Origin: CAVQBJ01 sp963710725
Lineage (GTDB): Bacteria; Actinomycetota; Thermoleophilia; Solirubrobacterales; Solirubrobacteraceae
Assembly (NCBI GenBank): GCA_963710725.1
Contig: CAVQBJ010000002.1
Span: 124,001-188,000 of the forward strand
Direction of reading: 5' to 3'
DNA: 64,000 nucleotides
Made by a program: the position numbers and the translations under genes. The notes under the pieces are model-generated. The model saw only the letters and a list, made by a program, of their open reading frames with translations, did no database searches and was not told where the DNA came from. Of the stretch, positions 26,734 to 35,352 are shown in pieces (position 1 is the stretch's first letter; each line of letters starts with the position of its first letter).

Positions 26734-26861
26734 GGGCGCGAATATAGCCGCCGCCGCGGCCGCGACCGACCCGCTAGGGTCCGGCGATCGCCAGCACCGT
26801 CGAGCAACCCCTGTGGGAACCGTCAGCCGAGCGCCGCGAGCGCGCGACGCTCACGCGCTTC

Positions 26862-28772
26862 ATGCGCTGGGCCGGCGAGCGCGAGGGGCGCACGTTCGCC
26901 GACTACGACGAGCTGTGGCGCTGGTCGGTGGACGAGCTCGAGGCGTTTTGGGCCAGCGTGTGGGACTTCTGCGAGGTCCGCGCCTCGGCGCCGTATGAGC
27001 GCGTACTTGCCGACCGGCGGATGCCCGGCACGCGCTGGTTTCCGGGCGCGCGGCTCAACTACGCCGAGAACCTGCTGCTCGGCCACGACCCCGAGGACGT
27101 CGCGGTGTGGCATGCCTCGGAGACCCGGCCGCTCGCGCAGCTGCGCTGGGGCGAGCTCACCGAGTCGGTGGCGCGGGTGGCCGCCGGCCTGCGCGCGCTC
27201 GGAGTGGGGCGCGGCGATCGCGTCGTCGCCTACATGCCGAACATCCCCGAGACGCTCGTCGCGTTCCTGGCCACGAGCAGCCTCGGCGCGATCTGGTCGA
27301 GTGCCGCCCCGGAGTTCGGCGCGCGCAGCGTCATCGACCGCTTCGCCCAGATCGAGCCGAAGGTCCTGCTCGCCGTCGACGGCTACCGCTACTCGGGTCG
27401 GAACTTCGACCGCACCGAGGCGCTCCAGGGCATTCTCGCCGAGCTGCCGACGGTGACGAGCACCGTGCTGCTGCCCTACGCCGACGCCGACGCCGATCCC
27501 ACCGCGCTGCGCGGCGGCATCGGCTGGTCCGAGCTTCAGGCCAGCGGCGAGGGCGCCGAGCTGCAGTTCGAGCAGCTGCCCTTCGACCACCCCCTGTGGG
27601 TGCTCTATTCCTCGGGCACGACCGGCCTGCCGAAGCCGATCGTGCAGGGGCACGGCGGGATCCTGCTCGAGCAGCTCAAGAAGGGCCATCTCCACCTCGA
27701 CCTCCAGCCCGGCGACCGGATGTTCTGGTTCACGACGACCGGCTGGATGATGTGGAACTTCCTCGTCGGCTGCCTGCTCACCGAGGCGGCGATCGTCATG
27801 TTCGACGGAAACCCGGCGCACCCGGACCTTGGCGTGCTGTGGGAGCTGGCCGCGCGCACGCGCATGACCTGCTTCGGGACGAGCGCCGGGTTCCTGATGA
27901 GCTGTCGCAAGCAGGGCGTGCGGCCGGCGGCCGATCACGACCTGAGCGCGCTGCGGGCCGTCGGCTCGACCGGATCGCCGCTGCCGCCCGAGGGCTTCCA
28001 GTGGGTCTACGACGAGGTCGGCGAGGACGTGTGGCTGTTCTCGACCAGCGGTGGCACCGACGTGTGCACGGCCTTCGTGGCCGGCTGCCCGCTGCTGCCC
28101 GTCTACGCGGGCGAGATCCAGTGCCGGGCGCTCGGGGCGGGCGTCGCGGCCTACGACGACCAGGGCCGAGCGGTCGTCGACGAGGTCGGCGAGCTCGTCA
28201 TCACCGAGCCGATGCCCTCGATGCCGCTGTTCCTGTGGGGAGACGCGGACGGCTCGCGCTATCGCGAGAGCTACTTCGACATGTTCGAGGGCGTGTGGCG
28301 TCACGGCGACTGGGTCCGGATCACGCCGCGCGGGGGCGCGGTCATCTACGGCCGTTCGGACTCGACGATCAACCGCCAGGGCGTGCGCATGGGCACGAGC
28401 GAGATCTACCGGGCGGCGACCGCCGTCCCCGAGGTCGTCGACGCGCTCGTCGTCGACGTGCCGCGCGACGGCGGTGAGCTGTGGATGCCCCTGTTCGTCG
28501 TCCTGCGCGACGGCGTCACGCTCGATGACGACCTCGTCGCGCGCATCAAGGGCCGGATCCGCGAGGACTGCTCGCCGCGGCACGTGCCGAACGAGGTCCG
28601 CCAGATCGCGGAGATCCCGCGCACCCTGTCGGGGAAGATCCTCGAGGTGCCGGTGAAGAGGATCCTCATGGGCACGCCTCCCGAGCGGGCCGCGAGCATC
28701 GAGTCGCTCGCCAACCCCGACGCGCTGCGCTACTTCGTGGACCTCGCGAGCGAGCTGAACGCCGGGCCCTAG
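26862..28772 (+). CDS. aacS: Acetoacetate-CoA ligase (start codon uncertain)
   Basis: ATP-dependent ligase activating acetoacetate to acetoacetyl-CoA, with 636 residues from the ATG at 26862. Seen: WFPGARLNYAENLL near the N-terminus, the ATP loop LYSSGTTGLPKPI, FTTTGWMMWN, and the C-terminal catalytic Lys in TLSGKILEVPVK. Reading upstream in the same frame gives LWEPSAERRERATLTRF, which matches the conserved family N-terminus. However, no ATG, GTG or TTG lies between the in-frame stop at 26775 and 26862. The real protein may therefore begin earlier at a rare codon such as the ATC at 26787. It ends two bases before the convergent acyl-CoA dehydrogenase stop. Confidence 0.92.
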   Translation: MRWAGEREGRTFADYDELWRWSVDELEAFWASVWDFCEVRASAPYERVLADRRMPGTRWFPGARLNYAENLLLGHDPEDVAVWHASETRPLAQLRWGELTESVARVAAGLRALGVGRGDRVVAYMPNIPETLVAFLATSSLGAIWSSAAPEFGARSVIDRFAQIEPKVLLAVDGYRYSGRNFDRTEALQGILAELPTVTSTVLLPYADADADPTALRGGIGWSELQASGEGAELQFEQLPFDHPLWVLYSSGTTGLPKPIVQGHGGILLEQLKKGHLHLDLQPGDRMFWFTTTGWMMWNFLVGCLLTEAAIVMFDGNPAHPDLGVLWELAARTRMTCFGTSAGFLMSCRKQGVRPAADHDLSALRAVGSTGSPLPPEGFQWVYDEVGEDVWLFSTSGGTDVCTAFVAGCPLLPVYAGEIQCRALGAGVAAYDDQGRAVVDEVGELVITEPMPSMPLFLWGDADGSRYRESYFDMFEGVWRHGDWVRITPRGGAVIYGRSDSTINRQGVRMGTSEIYRAATAVPEVVDALVVDVPRDGGELWMPLFVVLRDGVTLDDDLVARIKGRIREDCSPRHVPNEVRQIAEIPRTLSGKILEVPVKRILMGTPPERAASIESLANPDALRYFVDLASELNAGP

Positions 28773-28774
28773 CC

Positions 28775-29923
28775 TCACAGGCCGAGCGAGCGCCCGACGA
28801 TCTCCTTCATGATCTCGTTGGCGCCGCCGTAGATGCGCGTCACGCGCGCATCGACCCACGCGCGAGCGATCGGGTACTCGCGCATGTAGCCATAACCGCC
28901 GTGCAGTTGCAGGCAGCGATCGGTGACGCGCCCCTGAAGCTCGGTGCACCACCACTTGGCGATCGCCGCGTCCTCGGCGGTGAGGGTCCCGGCGTCGAGC
29001 GCCTCGGTGCAGCGGTCGACGAACACGCGGGCGATCTGCGTCTCGGAATGCATCTCGGCGAGCGCGAAGCGCGAGTGCTGAAACGCGCCGATCGGCTGTC
29101 CGAACGCGGTGCGCTCGCCGACGTAGGTGCGCGTCCATTCGATCGCCGCCTCGGCCGCGGCCACTGCCGCGGCGGCGATCGACAGCCGCTCCTGGGGGAG
29201 GTTGGCGACCAGGTAGGCGAAGCCCTGCCCCTCCTCGCCGAGGCGGTTGGCGAGCGGGACGTGCACGTCGCTGAACGAGAGCTCGGCCGTGTCCTGTGCG
29301 TGCTGGCCGAGCTTGTCGAGGTTGCGTCCGCGCGCGAAGCCTTCCATCCCGGCCTCGATCACCACGAGGCTGAGGCCGCGGTGGGGCTCGGCGGGATCGG
29401 TGCGCACCGCGGTGATGATGAGGTCGGCGTTGATCCCGTTCGTGATGAACGTCTTCGACCCGTTGACGACGTAGTCGTCGCCGTCGCGCCGCGCGCGGGT
29501 GGCGATCGCGGCGAGGTCCGAGCCGGTGCCGGGCTCGGTCATCGCGACCGCCGTGATGAGCTCGCCGCCGGCGATCCCCGGCAGCCAGCGCTCGCGCTGC
29601 GCCTCGTCGCAGTAGGCCAGGAAGTACGGCAGGCAGATGTCGTTGTGCAGCGTGATGCCGAGCCCGAAGCTGCCGACGCCCGCACGCTGGCACTCCTCGC
29701 CGATGACGAGGTTGAAGCGGAAGTCCGCGACGCCGGCCCCGCCGTAGCGCTCGGGGACGGCCATGGCCAGGAAGCCGTGCGTCCCGGCGCGGGTGAACAG
29801 CTCGCGCGGCACGATGCCGTCCTGCTCCCACTGCTCGTGGTGGGGCACGACCTCGCGCTCGAGGAAGCGCCGGAAGCTCGCGCGGAAGTCCTCGTGGGTG
29901 TCGTCGAACAGGGTGCGCTGCAC
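28775..29923 (-). CDS. Acyl-CoA dehydrogenase
   Basis: FAD-dependent dehydrogenase of 382 residues for alpha,beta-desaturation of an acyl-CoA. Family blocks are AMTEPGTGSDLAAIATRA (FAD/substrate loop), VVNGSKTFITNG, ERTAFGQPIGAFQ, QLHGGYGYMREYPIARAWVDA and the C-terminal RIYGGANEIMKEIVGRSL. The last block is the form seen in many actinobacterial FadE enzymes. The GTG at 29923 begins the domain directly. Its neighbours are an acetoacetyl-CoA synthetase and a branched-chain amino-acid-type transporter, which suggests branched-chain or short-chain acyl-CoA catabolism; the chain length is not shown. Confidence 0.92.
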   Translation of the reverse strand: MQRTLFDDTHEDFRASFRRFLEREVVPHHEQWEQDGIVPRELFTRAGTHGFLAMAVPERYGGAGVADFRFNLVIGEECQRAGVGSFGLGITLHNDICLPYFLAYCDEAQRERWLPGIAGGELITAVAMTEPGTGSDLAAIATRARRDGDDYVVNGSKTFITNGINADLIITAVRTDPAEPHRGLSLVVIEAGMEGFARGRNLDKLGQHAQDTAELSFSDVHVPLANRLGEEGQGFAYLVANLPQERLSIAAAAVAAAEAAIEWTRTYVGERTAFGQPIGAFQHSRFALAEMHSETQIARVFVDRCTEALDAGTLTAEDAAIAKWWCTELQGRVTDRCLQLHGGYGYMREYPIARAWVDARVTRIYGGANEIMKEIVGRSLGL

Positions 29924-29963
29924 GCGGCCACACCTTACCGGCGCCGCTGTGGGCCGCCCGGTC

Positions 29964-29994
29964 GGTGCGGCCCGGCTCCGGGCCGGGCCGCACC
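29964..29994 (-). terminator. GC-rich 13-bp hairpin at end of the liv operon
   Basis: A perfect 13-bp inverted repeat (GGTGCGGCCCGGC / GCCGGGCCGCACC) with a five-base loop, 18 bases beyond the stop of the substrate-binding protein gene. There is no T-run on either side. Such very stable hairpins without a U-tract are common ends of transcripts in GC-rich actinobacteria. It also separates this operon from the promoter of the acyl-CoA dehydrogenase gene. Confidence 0.7.
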
Positions 29995-30011
29995 GCACCG
30001 TCAGGCGAGCG

Positions 30012-31295
30012 TCACGGCAGGACGCCGGTCTGCGCCGGGGTCGGCGGCGTGGCGGTGTACGGCGTGATCGGCCCGCTGCCGTCATCGGTGACGAGCGGCG
30101 TGCCCGTCAGGTGGACGGCACCGTTCTGGATCGTCCCGATCTGCACGCCGGTCAGTCCGGAGTGCGAGCTGCTGCTGTAGGCGTAGGGGACGAGCGGCGG
30201 ACCGGCGAGGTTCGCCGTGGTCACGGCATTGACGATCCCCTGGCGGGTGAGGTTCTTGCCCGCGGCCTTCAGCGTGGCCACGAACGTGTAGGCCGCCGCC
30301 ATGCCGTACTCGACGTTGCCGTCGAGCGGCGCGCCCGCGTCGTACTGGTTGCGGATCTGGGTGAACAGCTGCACCCAGGGGTTGGACGTGTCGGTGAACG
30401 GCGGTAGGTAGCCGTCGGTGATCATCCCGTTGATGAGCGCCCCGCCGGCGGCACCCTTGGAGAAGCTCTGCAGCAGCCCCGTCAGCGTGATCGGGTCCGA
30501 CCCGACGTTACTGGTGACGACCTGCGGGTGGAAGCCGAGCTTGAACGCCGTCAGCTCCTCGAGCGCCGTGTAGGCCGGCACGGTGAAGTTGACGAGCACC
30601 TGCGCTCCGGATGCCTTGATGGCGGCGATCTGGGGGGCGACGTTGATGTTGCCCGGCTGGTAGAACTGGCGCGAGACGACCGCGCCGGCCGGGATCTCCA
30701 TGTCGAGGCCCTTCTCGCCGTTCATGCCGAAGTCGTCGTCCTGCAGGAAATAGGCGATCTTCTTGCCCGCGAAGTGCTGCGCGATGTACTGGCCGAGGAT
30801 CTTGCCCTCGCGTGTGTAGTCCGTCTGCCAGCCGAACGTGTACGGGTAGGTGGTCGGCTGGTTCCAGCACAGGCAGCCGGAGGCCACGAACAGATCGGGC
30901 ACCTTGTTCGCGTTCAGGAAGGCGATCACCTTCGTGTGCGTCGGCGTCCCAAGGCCGTTGAAGATCCCGAACACCTTGTCCTGCAAGACGAGCTGATCGA
31001 CCACGCTCACGGTCTGGGTCGGGTTGTAGGCGTCGTCCTTGTAGATGTAGTTGATCGTGCGTCCGTTGATGCCGCCGTGATCGTTGACGTAGGCGAAGAA
31101 CGCCTTCGACGCCGGCGCGATCTCGTCGTAGCCGGGCGCCGCGACGCCGGTCAACGGCTGGTGGCTGCCGATCGTCACGCTCGTCGCGGTGACGCCCGGC
31201 GTCGAGCTGGATCCGCTGGACCCGCACGCCGCCAGCGCGACGCACGAAGCTGCGACGACCCCGCCGCGGGTGAGTCCCCTCAGGTGTGCCCTCAT
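30012..31295 (-). CDS. livJ: ABC transporter substrate-binding lipoprotein, branched-chain amino acid type
   Basis: Secreted 427-residue lipoprotein: signal peptide with lipobox LAAC (lipidated C24) and a Ser/Gly spacer. A type I periplasmic-binding fold follows (VTIGSHQPLTGVAAPGYDEI, FFAYVNDHGGINGRTINYIY, GKKIAYFLQDDDFGMNGEKG). Members bind leucine-type amino acids but also amides, urea or aromatic compounds, so the ligand is open. The ATG at 31295 has GGAGGAG seven bases upstream and overlaps the livM stop as ATGA. It is the last gene of the operon, unlike many liv operons where the binding protein comes first. Confidence 0.9.
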   Translation of the reverse strand: MRAHLRGLTRGGVVAASCVALAACGSSGSSSTPGVTATSVTIGSHQPLTGVAAPGYDEIAPASKAFFAYVNDHGGINGRTINYIYKDDAYNPTQTVSVVDQLVLQDKVFGIFNGLGTPTHTKVIAFLNANKVPDLFVASGCLCWNQPTTYPYTFGWQTDYTREGKILGQYIAQHFAGKKIAYFLQDDDFGMNGEKGLDMEIPAGAVVSRQFYQPGNINVAPQIAAIKASGAQVLVNFTVPAYTALEELTAFKLGFHPQVVTSNVGSDPITLTGLLQSFSKGAAGGALINGMITDGYLPPFTDTSNPWVQLFTQIRNQYDAGAPLDGNVEYGMAAAYTFVATLKAAGKNLTRQGIVNAVTTANLAGPPLVPYAYSSSSHSGLTGVQIGTIQNGAVHLTGTPLVTDDGSGPITPYTATPPTPAQTGVLP

Positions 31296-32485
31296 CCCTC
31301 TCCTCCTATCGATGTGTGTGTCGGTACGGCCGGTGCCGGTGGGTCCCTGCCCTTCGGGTGGGCCGGCGGAATCGCGCGGGACGAGCCCGCTCGGTGCGAT
31401 CTCAGCTTGTGGGCGAGGTCGACCAACCCGCCCTGGATCCCTCGCGGAGCGGCGAGCATCGCCACGATGAGCACGACGCCGTAGAAGGCGAGCGGGAGGT
31501 TCGCGCTGACGTTCCCCGACAGCGAGAGGTCGTTGGCGAGGTCGGTCGACCAGCTCGGCAGCATCACGAGCACGACTGCGCCGTAGGCCGCGCCGGCGAG
31601 GCTCCCGAGCCCGCCGAGCACGATGCCCGCGAGCAGGTACAGCGACAGCGTGACCTCGAACGCGCCCGGGGCCGCGAGGTTGTAGATCTCCACGTACAGC
31701 GCGCCGCCGAGCCCGGCGCACGCCGCACTGACGACGAAGGCCACGACCTGGGTGCGCGCGACGTTGATGCCGCACAGCACGGCGGCGACCTCGTCGTCGC
31801 GCACGGCGCGCAGCGTGCGCCCGACGCCGCTTCGCGAGAGATTCAGAAGCAACAGGAGCACGACGAGCGCGCCGAGGCAGGCGATCCAGGCCTGCCAGCG
31901 CTGCAGCGAGAAGTCCGCCCCCAGCGAGGACGGCGGCAGCGGTGGGTTGGTCGTGAGTCCGTTCTCGCCGCCGAAGGTGCCCGCGAAGCGATCGGTCACG
32001 CCCGGCACGGCGAGCGCGAAGGCGAGCGTGGCGCCCGCGAGGTAGGGACCCCGAAGCCGCGCCGCCGCGAGGCCAAGCAGGCCGCCGACGGCGCAGGCGA
32101 CGACGACGGACGCCAGCAGCGCCGGGACGAGCGCCCAGTGGTTGTTGCCGATGAGCAGCGCGCTCGTGTACGCCCCGACGGCGATCAGCCCGCCGTGCCC
32201 GAGCGAGATCTGGCCGTTGAGCCCGGTGAGCAGCGTCAGACCGGCGAGCGTGGCGAAGTAATAGGCGCCGTTGGCGAGGCGCAGGTCGTTGAACGGGTCG
32301 AGCCACAGGCTGACCAGCCACAGCACGATGCCGACGACGACCGTGATCGCCAGATGGCGAGCGAGCGCGCTCCCGCCGAGCATGCGTCGCCGGGCCGGGC
32401 GACCCGGTCCGATCCCCGCATCGCCCGGGTCGCGGCCGGTGTCGGTCTCCTGGTGTCCGGCCGCGGTGGGCGGTGGCTCGCTCAT
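31292..32485 (-). CDS. livM: Branched-chain amino acid ABC transporter permease LivM
   Basis: A 397-residue inner-membrane permease. After a ~35-residue Pro/Gly-rich cytoplasmic N-terminus come about nine to ten helices with the LivM signature TGLNGQISLGHGGLIAVGAY. The cytoplasmic coupling loop SGVGRTLRAVRDDEVAAVLCGINV, which contacts the ATPases, is present. The C-terminal ~40 residues are a basic, Pro-rich tail. The start overlaps the livH stop as ATGA (32482-32485). With LivH it forms the translocation channel. Confidence 0.92.
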   Translation of the reverse strand: MSEPPPTAAGHQETDTGRDPGDAGIGPGRPARRRMLGGSALARHLAITVVVGIVLWLVSLWLDPFNDLRLANGAYYFATLAGLTLLTGLNGQISLGHGGLIAVGAYTSALLIGNNHWALVPALLASVVVACAVGGLLGLAAARLRGPYLAGATLAFALAVPGVTDRFAGTFGGENGLTTNPPLPPSSLGADFSLQRWQAWIACLGALVVLLLLLNLSRSGVGRTLRAVRDDEVAAVLCGINVARTQVVAFVVSAACAGLGGALYVEIYNLAAPGAFEVTLSLYLLAGIVLGGLGSLAGAAYGAVVLVMLPSWSTDLANDLSLSGNVSANLPLAFYGVVLIVAMLAAPRGIQGGLVDLAHKLRSHRAGSSRAIPPAHPKGRDPPAPAVPTHTSIGGEG

Positions 32486-33360
32486 ACGCGCCGTGCCGAG
32501 GTCGTCGAGAAGATCCCGCCGGGTCGGATCATGAGCACCGCCATCAGCACGATGAGCGCGGCCAGCGTCACGCTCGAGGAGCTGTCGTAGCCGGAGACGT
32601 AGCTGAGGATGAGCCCGAGGCCGATCCCGCCGATGACCGCTCCGAGCGGGCTGTCGAGGCCCCCGATGACGGCGGCCACGAACCCGAAGATGAGGATCGT
32701 GTCGAACTGGTTCGGCCCTACGAACACCGATGGGGCGACGAGCAGGCCGCCGAGCGAGCCGACGACCGCGGCGAGCGCCCAACCGAGGGTGAGCAGCCGC
32801 CCGACCCGCACCCCGAGCAGCCTCGCGACCTCGGGGGCGAACGCGCTCGCGCGCATGCGCAGGCCGAGGGCGGTGTAGCGGAAGACGGCGAACAGGACGG
32901 CGGCGACGCCGAGCACCGAGGCGACGATGAACACATCCTCGGGGCCGAACGCGTAGCGCGTGCTGCCGACCGCGAAGCCGCGGATCGAGAACGCGGGCGG
33001 GAAGGAGCGCAGGTTGCCGCCCCAGATCATCCCGGCGACCGCCTCGAGCAGGATGAGCAGGCCGAGCGTGACGATGACCGGGTTGAGCGGCGGTCCGCTG
33101 GCCGCGCGACGCACCACGGCGATCTCGACGAGGGCGCCGAGGGCGAAGCCGCTCGCGAGGGCGACGGCGAAGCCGAGCCAGTAGGAGCCGGACGCCTGGA
33201 TGACGGCCCAGGCGATGAAGGTGGTGAACATGAGCATCCCGCCCTGCGCGAAGTTCACGATCCGCGTCGCGCGCCAGATGAGCACCAGCGCGAGTGCCAC
33301 CGCCGCGTACACGGCGCCGTTCGAGATGCCGATGAGGGTGAAGTTCGCGAACTGGGTCAT
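32482..33360 (-). CDS. livH: Branched-chain amino acid ABC transporter permease LivH
   Basis: A 292-residue inner-membrane permease with about eight helices. Family features are the opening GISNGAVYAAVALALVLIWRATRIVNFAQGGM (NFAQG typical of LivH) and the coupling loop ALGLRMRASAFAPEVARLLGV. The late helix SPLGAVIGGIGLGLILSYVSG is also characteristic. The ATG at 33360 lies 23 bases after livF. It pairs with LivM in the membrane and is energised by LivF and LivG. Confidence 0.93.
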   Translation of the reverse strand: MTQFANFTLIGISNGAVYAAVALALVLIWRATRIVNFAQGGMLMFTTFIAWAVIQASGSYWLGFAVALASGFALGALVEIAVVRRAASGPPLNPVIVTLGLLILLEAVAGMIWGGNLRSFPPAFSIRGFAVGSTRYAFGPEDVFIVASVLGVAAVLFAVFRYTALGLRMRASAFAPEVARLLGVRVGRLLTLGWALAAVVGSLGGLLVAPSVFVGPNQFDTILIFGFVAAVIGGLDSPLGAVIGGIGLGLILSYVSGYDSSSSVTLAALIVLMAVLMIRPGGIFSTTSARRV

Positions 33361-33383
33361 TGCCCTCGACGCTCGCCCACCGC

Positions 33384-34106
33384 TCAGAACCCGAGATAGG
33401 CGTGACGTAGTCGGTCATCGGCGGCGAGCCGCGCCGCGTCGCCGCTGGCCACGGTCCGTCCGACGCTCAGCACGACGGCCTGGTCGGCGATGGCGAGCGC
33501 GCTGCGGGCGTTCTGCTCGATCAGCAGCACCGCGAGCCCGGTCGTCGCGGAGAGGTCGCGCACGAGCGTCATGAGCGCGCCGGCGATTCGCGGCGCGAGC
33601 CCCAGCGAGGGCTCGTCGAGGAGCAGGACGCTCGGGCGGCTCATCAGCGCGCGCCCGATCGAGAGCATCTGGCGTTCCCCGCCCGACAGCGTGGCCGACG
33701 GCATGTGGGCCCGCTCGCGCAGCGGCGCGAAGCGCGCGTAGACGTCCTGCAGCGAGCGCGCTGCCTCCTCGCGGTCGCCGCGCCACAGCGCGCCCAGTCG
33801 CAGGTTCTCCTCGACCGTCAGCTCCGCGATCACGCCCCGGCCCTCGGGGACGTGGGACATGCCGCGGCGAACGATGTCCTCGACGGCCACGCCGACGACG
33901 TCCTCACCGTGCAGCACCACCCGCCCGGCGCGAGGGCGCAGCAGGCCGGAGATCGCTCGCAGGAGCGACGTCTTGCCGGCGCCGTTGGCTCCGAGCACGG
34001 CGGTGACGCCACCGGCCGCGACGCTCAGCGAGACGCCGTCGACGGCACACACCGGGCCGTAGCCGGCGGTGAGGTCCTCGACGTGCAGGGCGATGGCGCT
34101 ATGCAT
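33384..34106 (-). CDS. livF: Branched-chain amino acid ABC transporter ATPase LivF
   Basis: A 240-residue cytoplasmic ATPase subunit. Walker A is GANGAGKTS, the LivF-specific stretch is GMSHVPEGRGVIAELTVEENL, the signature is ATLSGGERQMLSIGRAL, Walker B is VLLLDEPSLGL, and the switch His is replaced by Gln in LLIEQN, as is normal for LivF. The ATG at 34106 overlaps the livG stop by eight bases, so translation is coupled. Confidence 0.94.
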   Translation of the reverse strand: MHSAIALHVEDLTAGYGPVCAVDGVSLSVAAGGVTAVLGANGAGKTSLLRAISGLLRPRAGRVVLHGEDVVGVAVEDIVRRGMSHVPEGRGVIAELTVEENLRLGALWRGDREEAARSLQDVYARFAPLRERAHMPSATLSGGERQMLSIGRALMSRPSVLLLDEPSLGLAPRIAGALMTLVRDLSATTGLAVLLIEQNARSALAIADQAVVLSVGRTVASGDAARLAADDRLRHAYLGF

Positions 34107-34950
34107 CGTGAGTCGGCGAGCCTCCGTTCGGGTCGCCTGGAGGCGCTCGCTGCTCACGCGCGACGGAGTCGCCGTGCGACTCGGCGTCGATGCCGAGATA
34201 GGCCTCGAGCACCTTCGGGTCGGCGCGCACGACGTCCGGCGGCCCCTCGGCGATGACGCGCCCGAAGTCGAGCACGACGACGCGGTCACACACCGACATC
34301 ACGAGGTCCATGTGGTGCTCGACCAGCAACACGCCCATCTCGCCGCGCAGCTCGCGAATCGTGGCGCCGAGCTCGGCCATGTCCGCTTCGCCGAGTCCGC
34401 CCGCCGGCTCGTCGAGGAGCAGCATGCGCGGGCGGCCGGCGAGCGCGCGCGCGAGCGCGACGCGCTTCTGCACCGGATACGGAAGCTCGCCGGGGCGTCG
34501 GTCGGCGACGTCGGCGACGCCGAGGTGCGCGAGCGCTCCGCGGGCCGATTCGCGCAGCGCACGCTCGTCGCGGTCGGCCCGCGGCAGACCGAGCATCGAG
34601 GAGAACAGTCCCGAGCGGCGATGGCAGTGCGCGCCGGCCATCACGTTCTCGAGCGCGGTCAGCCCGGCGAACAGGCCGACGCTCTGCAGCGTGCGGCCGA
34701 TGCCCAGCCGGGCCAGCTGGTGCGGCCGGTGTCCCCGCAACGACTCGCCGGCCCAGGTCAGCGACCCGCCGTCCGCTGCCACGAAGCCGCAGATGACGTT
34801 GAAGAGCGTCGTCTTGCCGGCGCCGTTGGGACCGATGACCCCGACGACTTCGTCGGTCCCGGCGTGGAGCGAGACGTCCTCGAGCGCGGTGACGCCCCCG
34901 AAGCGGACGGTGATCCCTGACGCAGCCAGATCGTTGCGGGGCAACGGCAA
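34099..34950 (-). CDS. livG: Branched-chain amino acid ABC transporter ATPase LivG
   Basis: A 283-residue ATPase subunit. Walker A GPNGAGKTT, the LivG block GIGRTLQSVGLFAGLTALENV, Walker B MLLLDEPAGGL and switch His in VLLVEHHMD are clear. The C-loop reads LPYPVQKRVALARAL instead of LSYGQQRRLE, a variant form seen in some LivG relatives. The start is a TTG at 34950 with GGGAG five bases upstream; no ATG or GTG fits. The C-terminal ~25 residues are a polar tail. It is the first gene of livG-F-H-M-J. Confidence 0.9.
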   Translation of the reverse strand: MPLPRNDLAASGITVRFGGVTALEDVSLHAGTDEVVGVIGPNGAGKTTLFNVICGFVAADGGSLTWAGESLRGHRPHQLARLGIGRTLQSVGLFAGLTALENVMAGAHCHRRSGLFSSMLGLPRADRDERALRESARGALAHLGVADVADRRPGELPYPVQKRVALARALAGRPRMLLLDEPAGGLGEADMAELGATIRELRGEMGVLLVEHHMDLVMSVCDRVVVLDFGRVIAEGPPDVVRADPKVLEAYLGIDAESHGDSVAREQRAPPGDPNGGSPTHDA

Positions 34951-35008
34951 TCTCTCCCTCGTGACAGACCATACAAGCCGTGACCGTTGCCCGGACGCAT
35001 TTCACGCG

Positions 35009-35049
35009 CGGCGACGTCGTGTCGAGCCCAGCCGGTCACGACGTCGCCG
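35009..35049. repeat. 13-bp perfect inverted repeat upstream of livG
   Basis: CGGCGACGTCGTG at 35009-35021 is mirrored by CACGACGTCGCCG at 35037-35049 around a 15-base loop. It lies about 60-100 bases upstream of the livG start and can fold as a hairpin or act as a paired operator, since each arm contains the symmetric core CGACGTCG. Function is not shown by the sequence. Confidence 0.5.
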
Positions 35050-35187
35050 GCGCCCATCTCCCTCCACGTCTTTTCCCGGGGTACGTCGCCGAGAACGATC
35101 AGGTACGCATGGCGAGGCACAAGCCTACCTCCACGGCCGGCACGGCCAGGCGCTGGTGTGCTCCGCAATCGACGCCAGAGGGCGACT

Positions 35188-35257
35188 GAGCGAGCACACC
35201 CCTCGCCCGCGCGTCACGCGAAGGTGACGGCTGCGCCCGGCAGGTCACACCGCGGGC
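35188..35257. repeat. Dispersed intergenic repeat, copy A
   Basis: These 70 bases align without gaps to 62813-62882, matching at 57 positions. The core is GTCAC-N6-GTGAC (35216-35231), followed by a C/G-rich stretch and another GTCAC. About 79 bases from the start of the copy comes AACCGGATTGG, at nearly the same offset as in copy C. It is intergenic, upstream of the RpiR-type regulator. Confidence 0.65.
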
Positions 35258-35352
35258 CGGCCGTGCAACCGGATTGGGGCGTGCGCCGGCGGCCCGGCGA
35301 ACCCCCCCGGGGGGAGGACTCCGCGAGCGGCGGTCGAACAAGACGGCCGACG

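Larger units (their letters stand above)
34951..35352. other. Divergent intergenic region, livG to RpiR-type regulator
   Basis: About 400 bases without a convincing gene. It holds the inverted repeat at 35009-35049 and one copy of a dispersed repeat from 35188, followed by the AACCGGATTGG block at 35267-35277. Promoters of both neighbours should be here, but no clear -35/-10 pair was identified. Confidence 0.55.

Noticed and set aside
26823..29993. Very long reverse-strand frame (over 1000 codons) across aacS and the acyl-CoA dehydrogenase
   Set aside because: It is antisense to the ligase and out of frame with the dehydrogenase; composition is Arg/Ala/Gly-rich without any motif.
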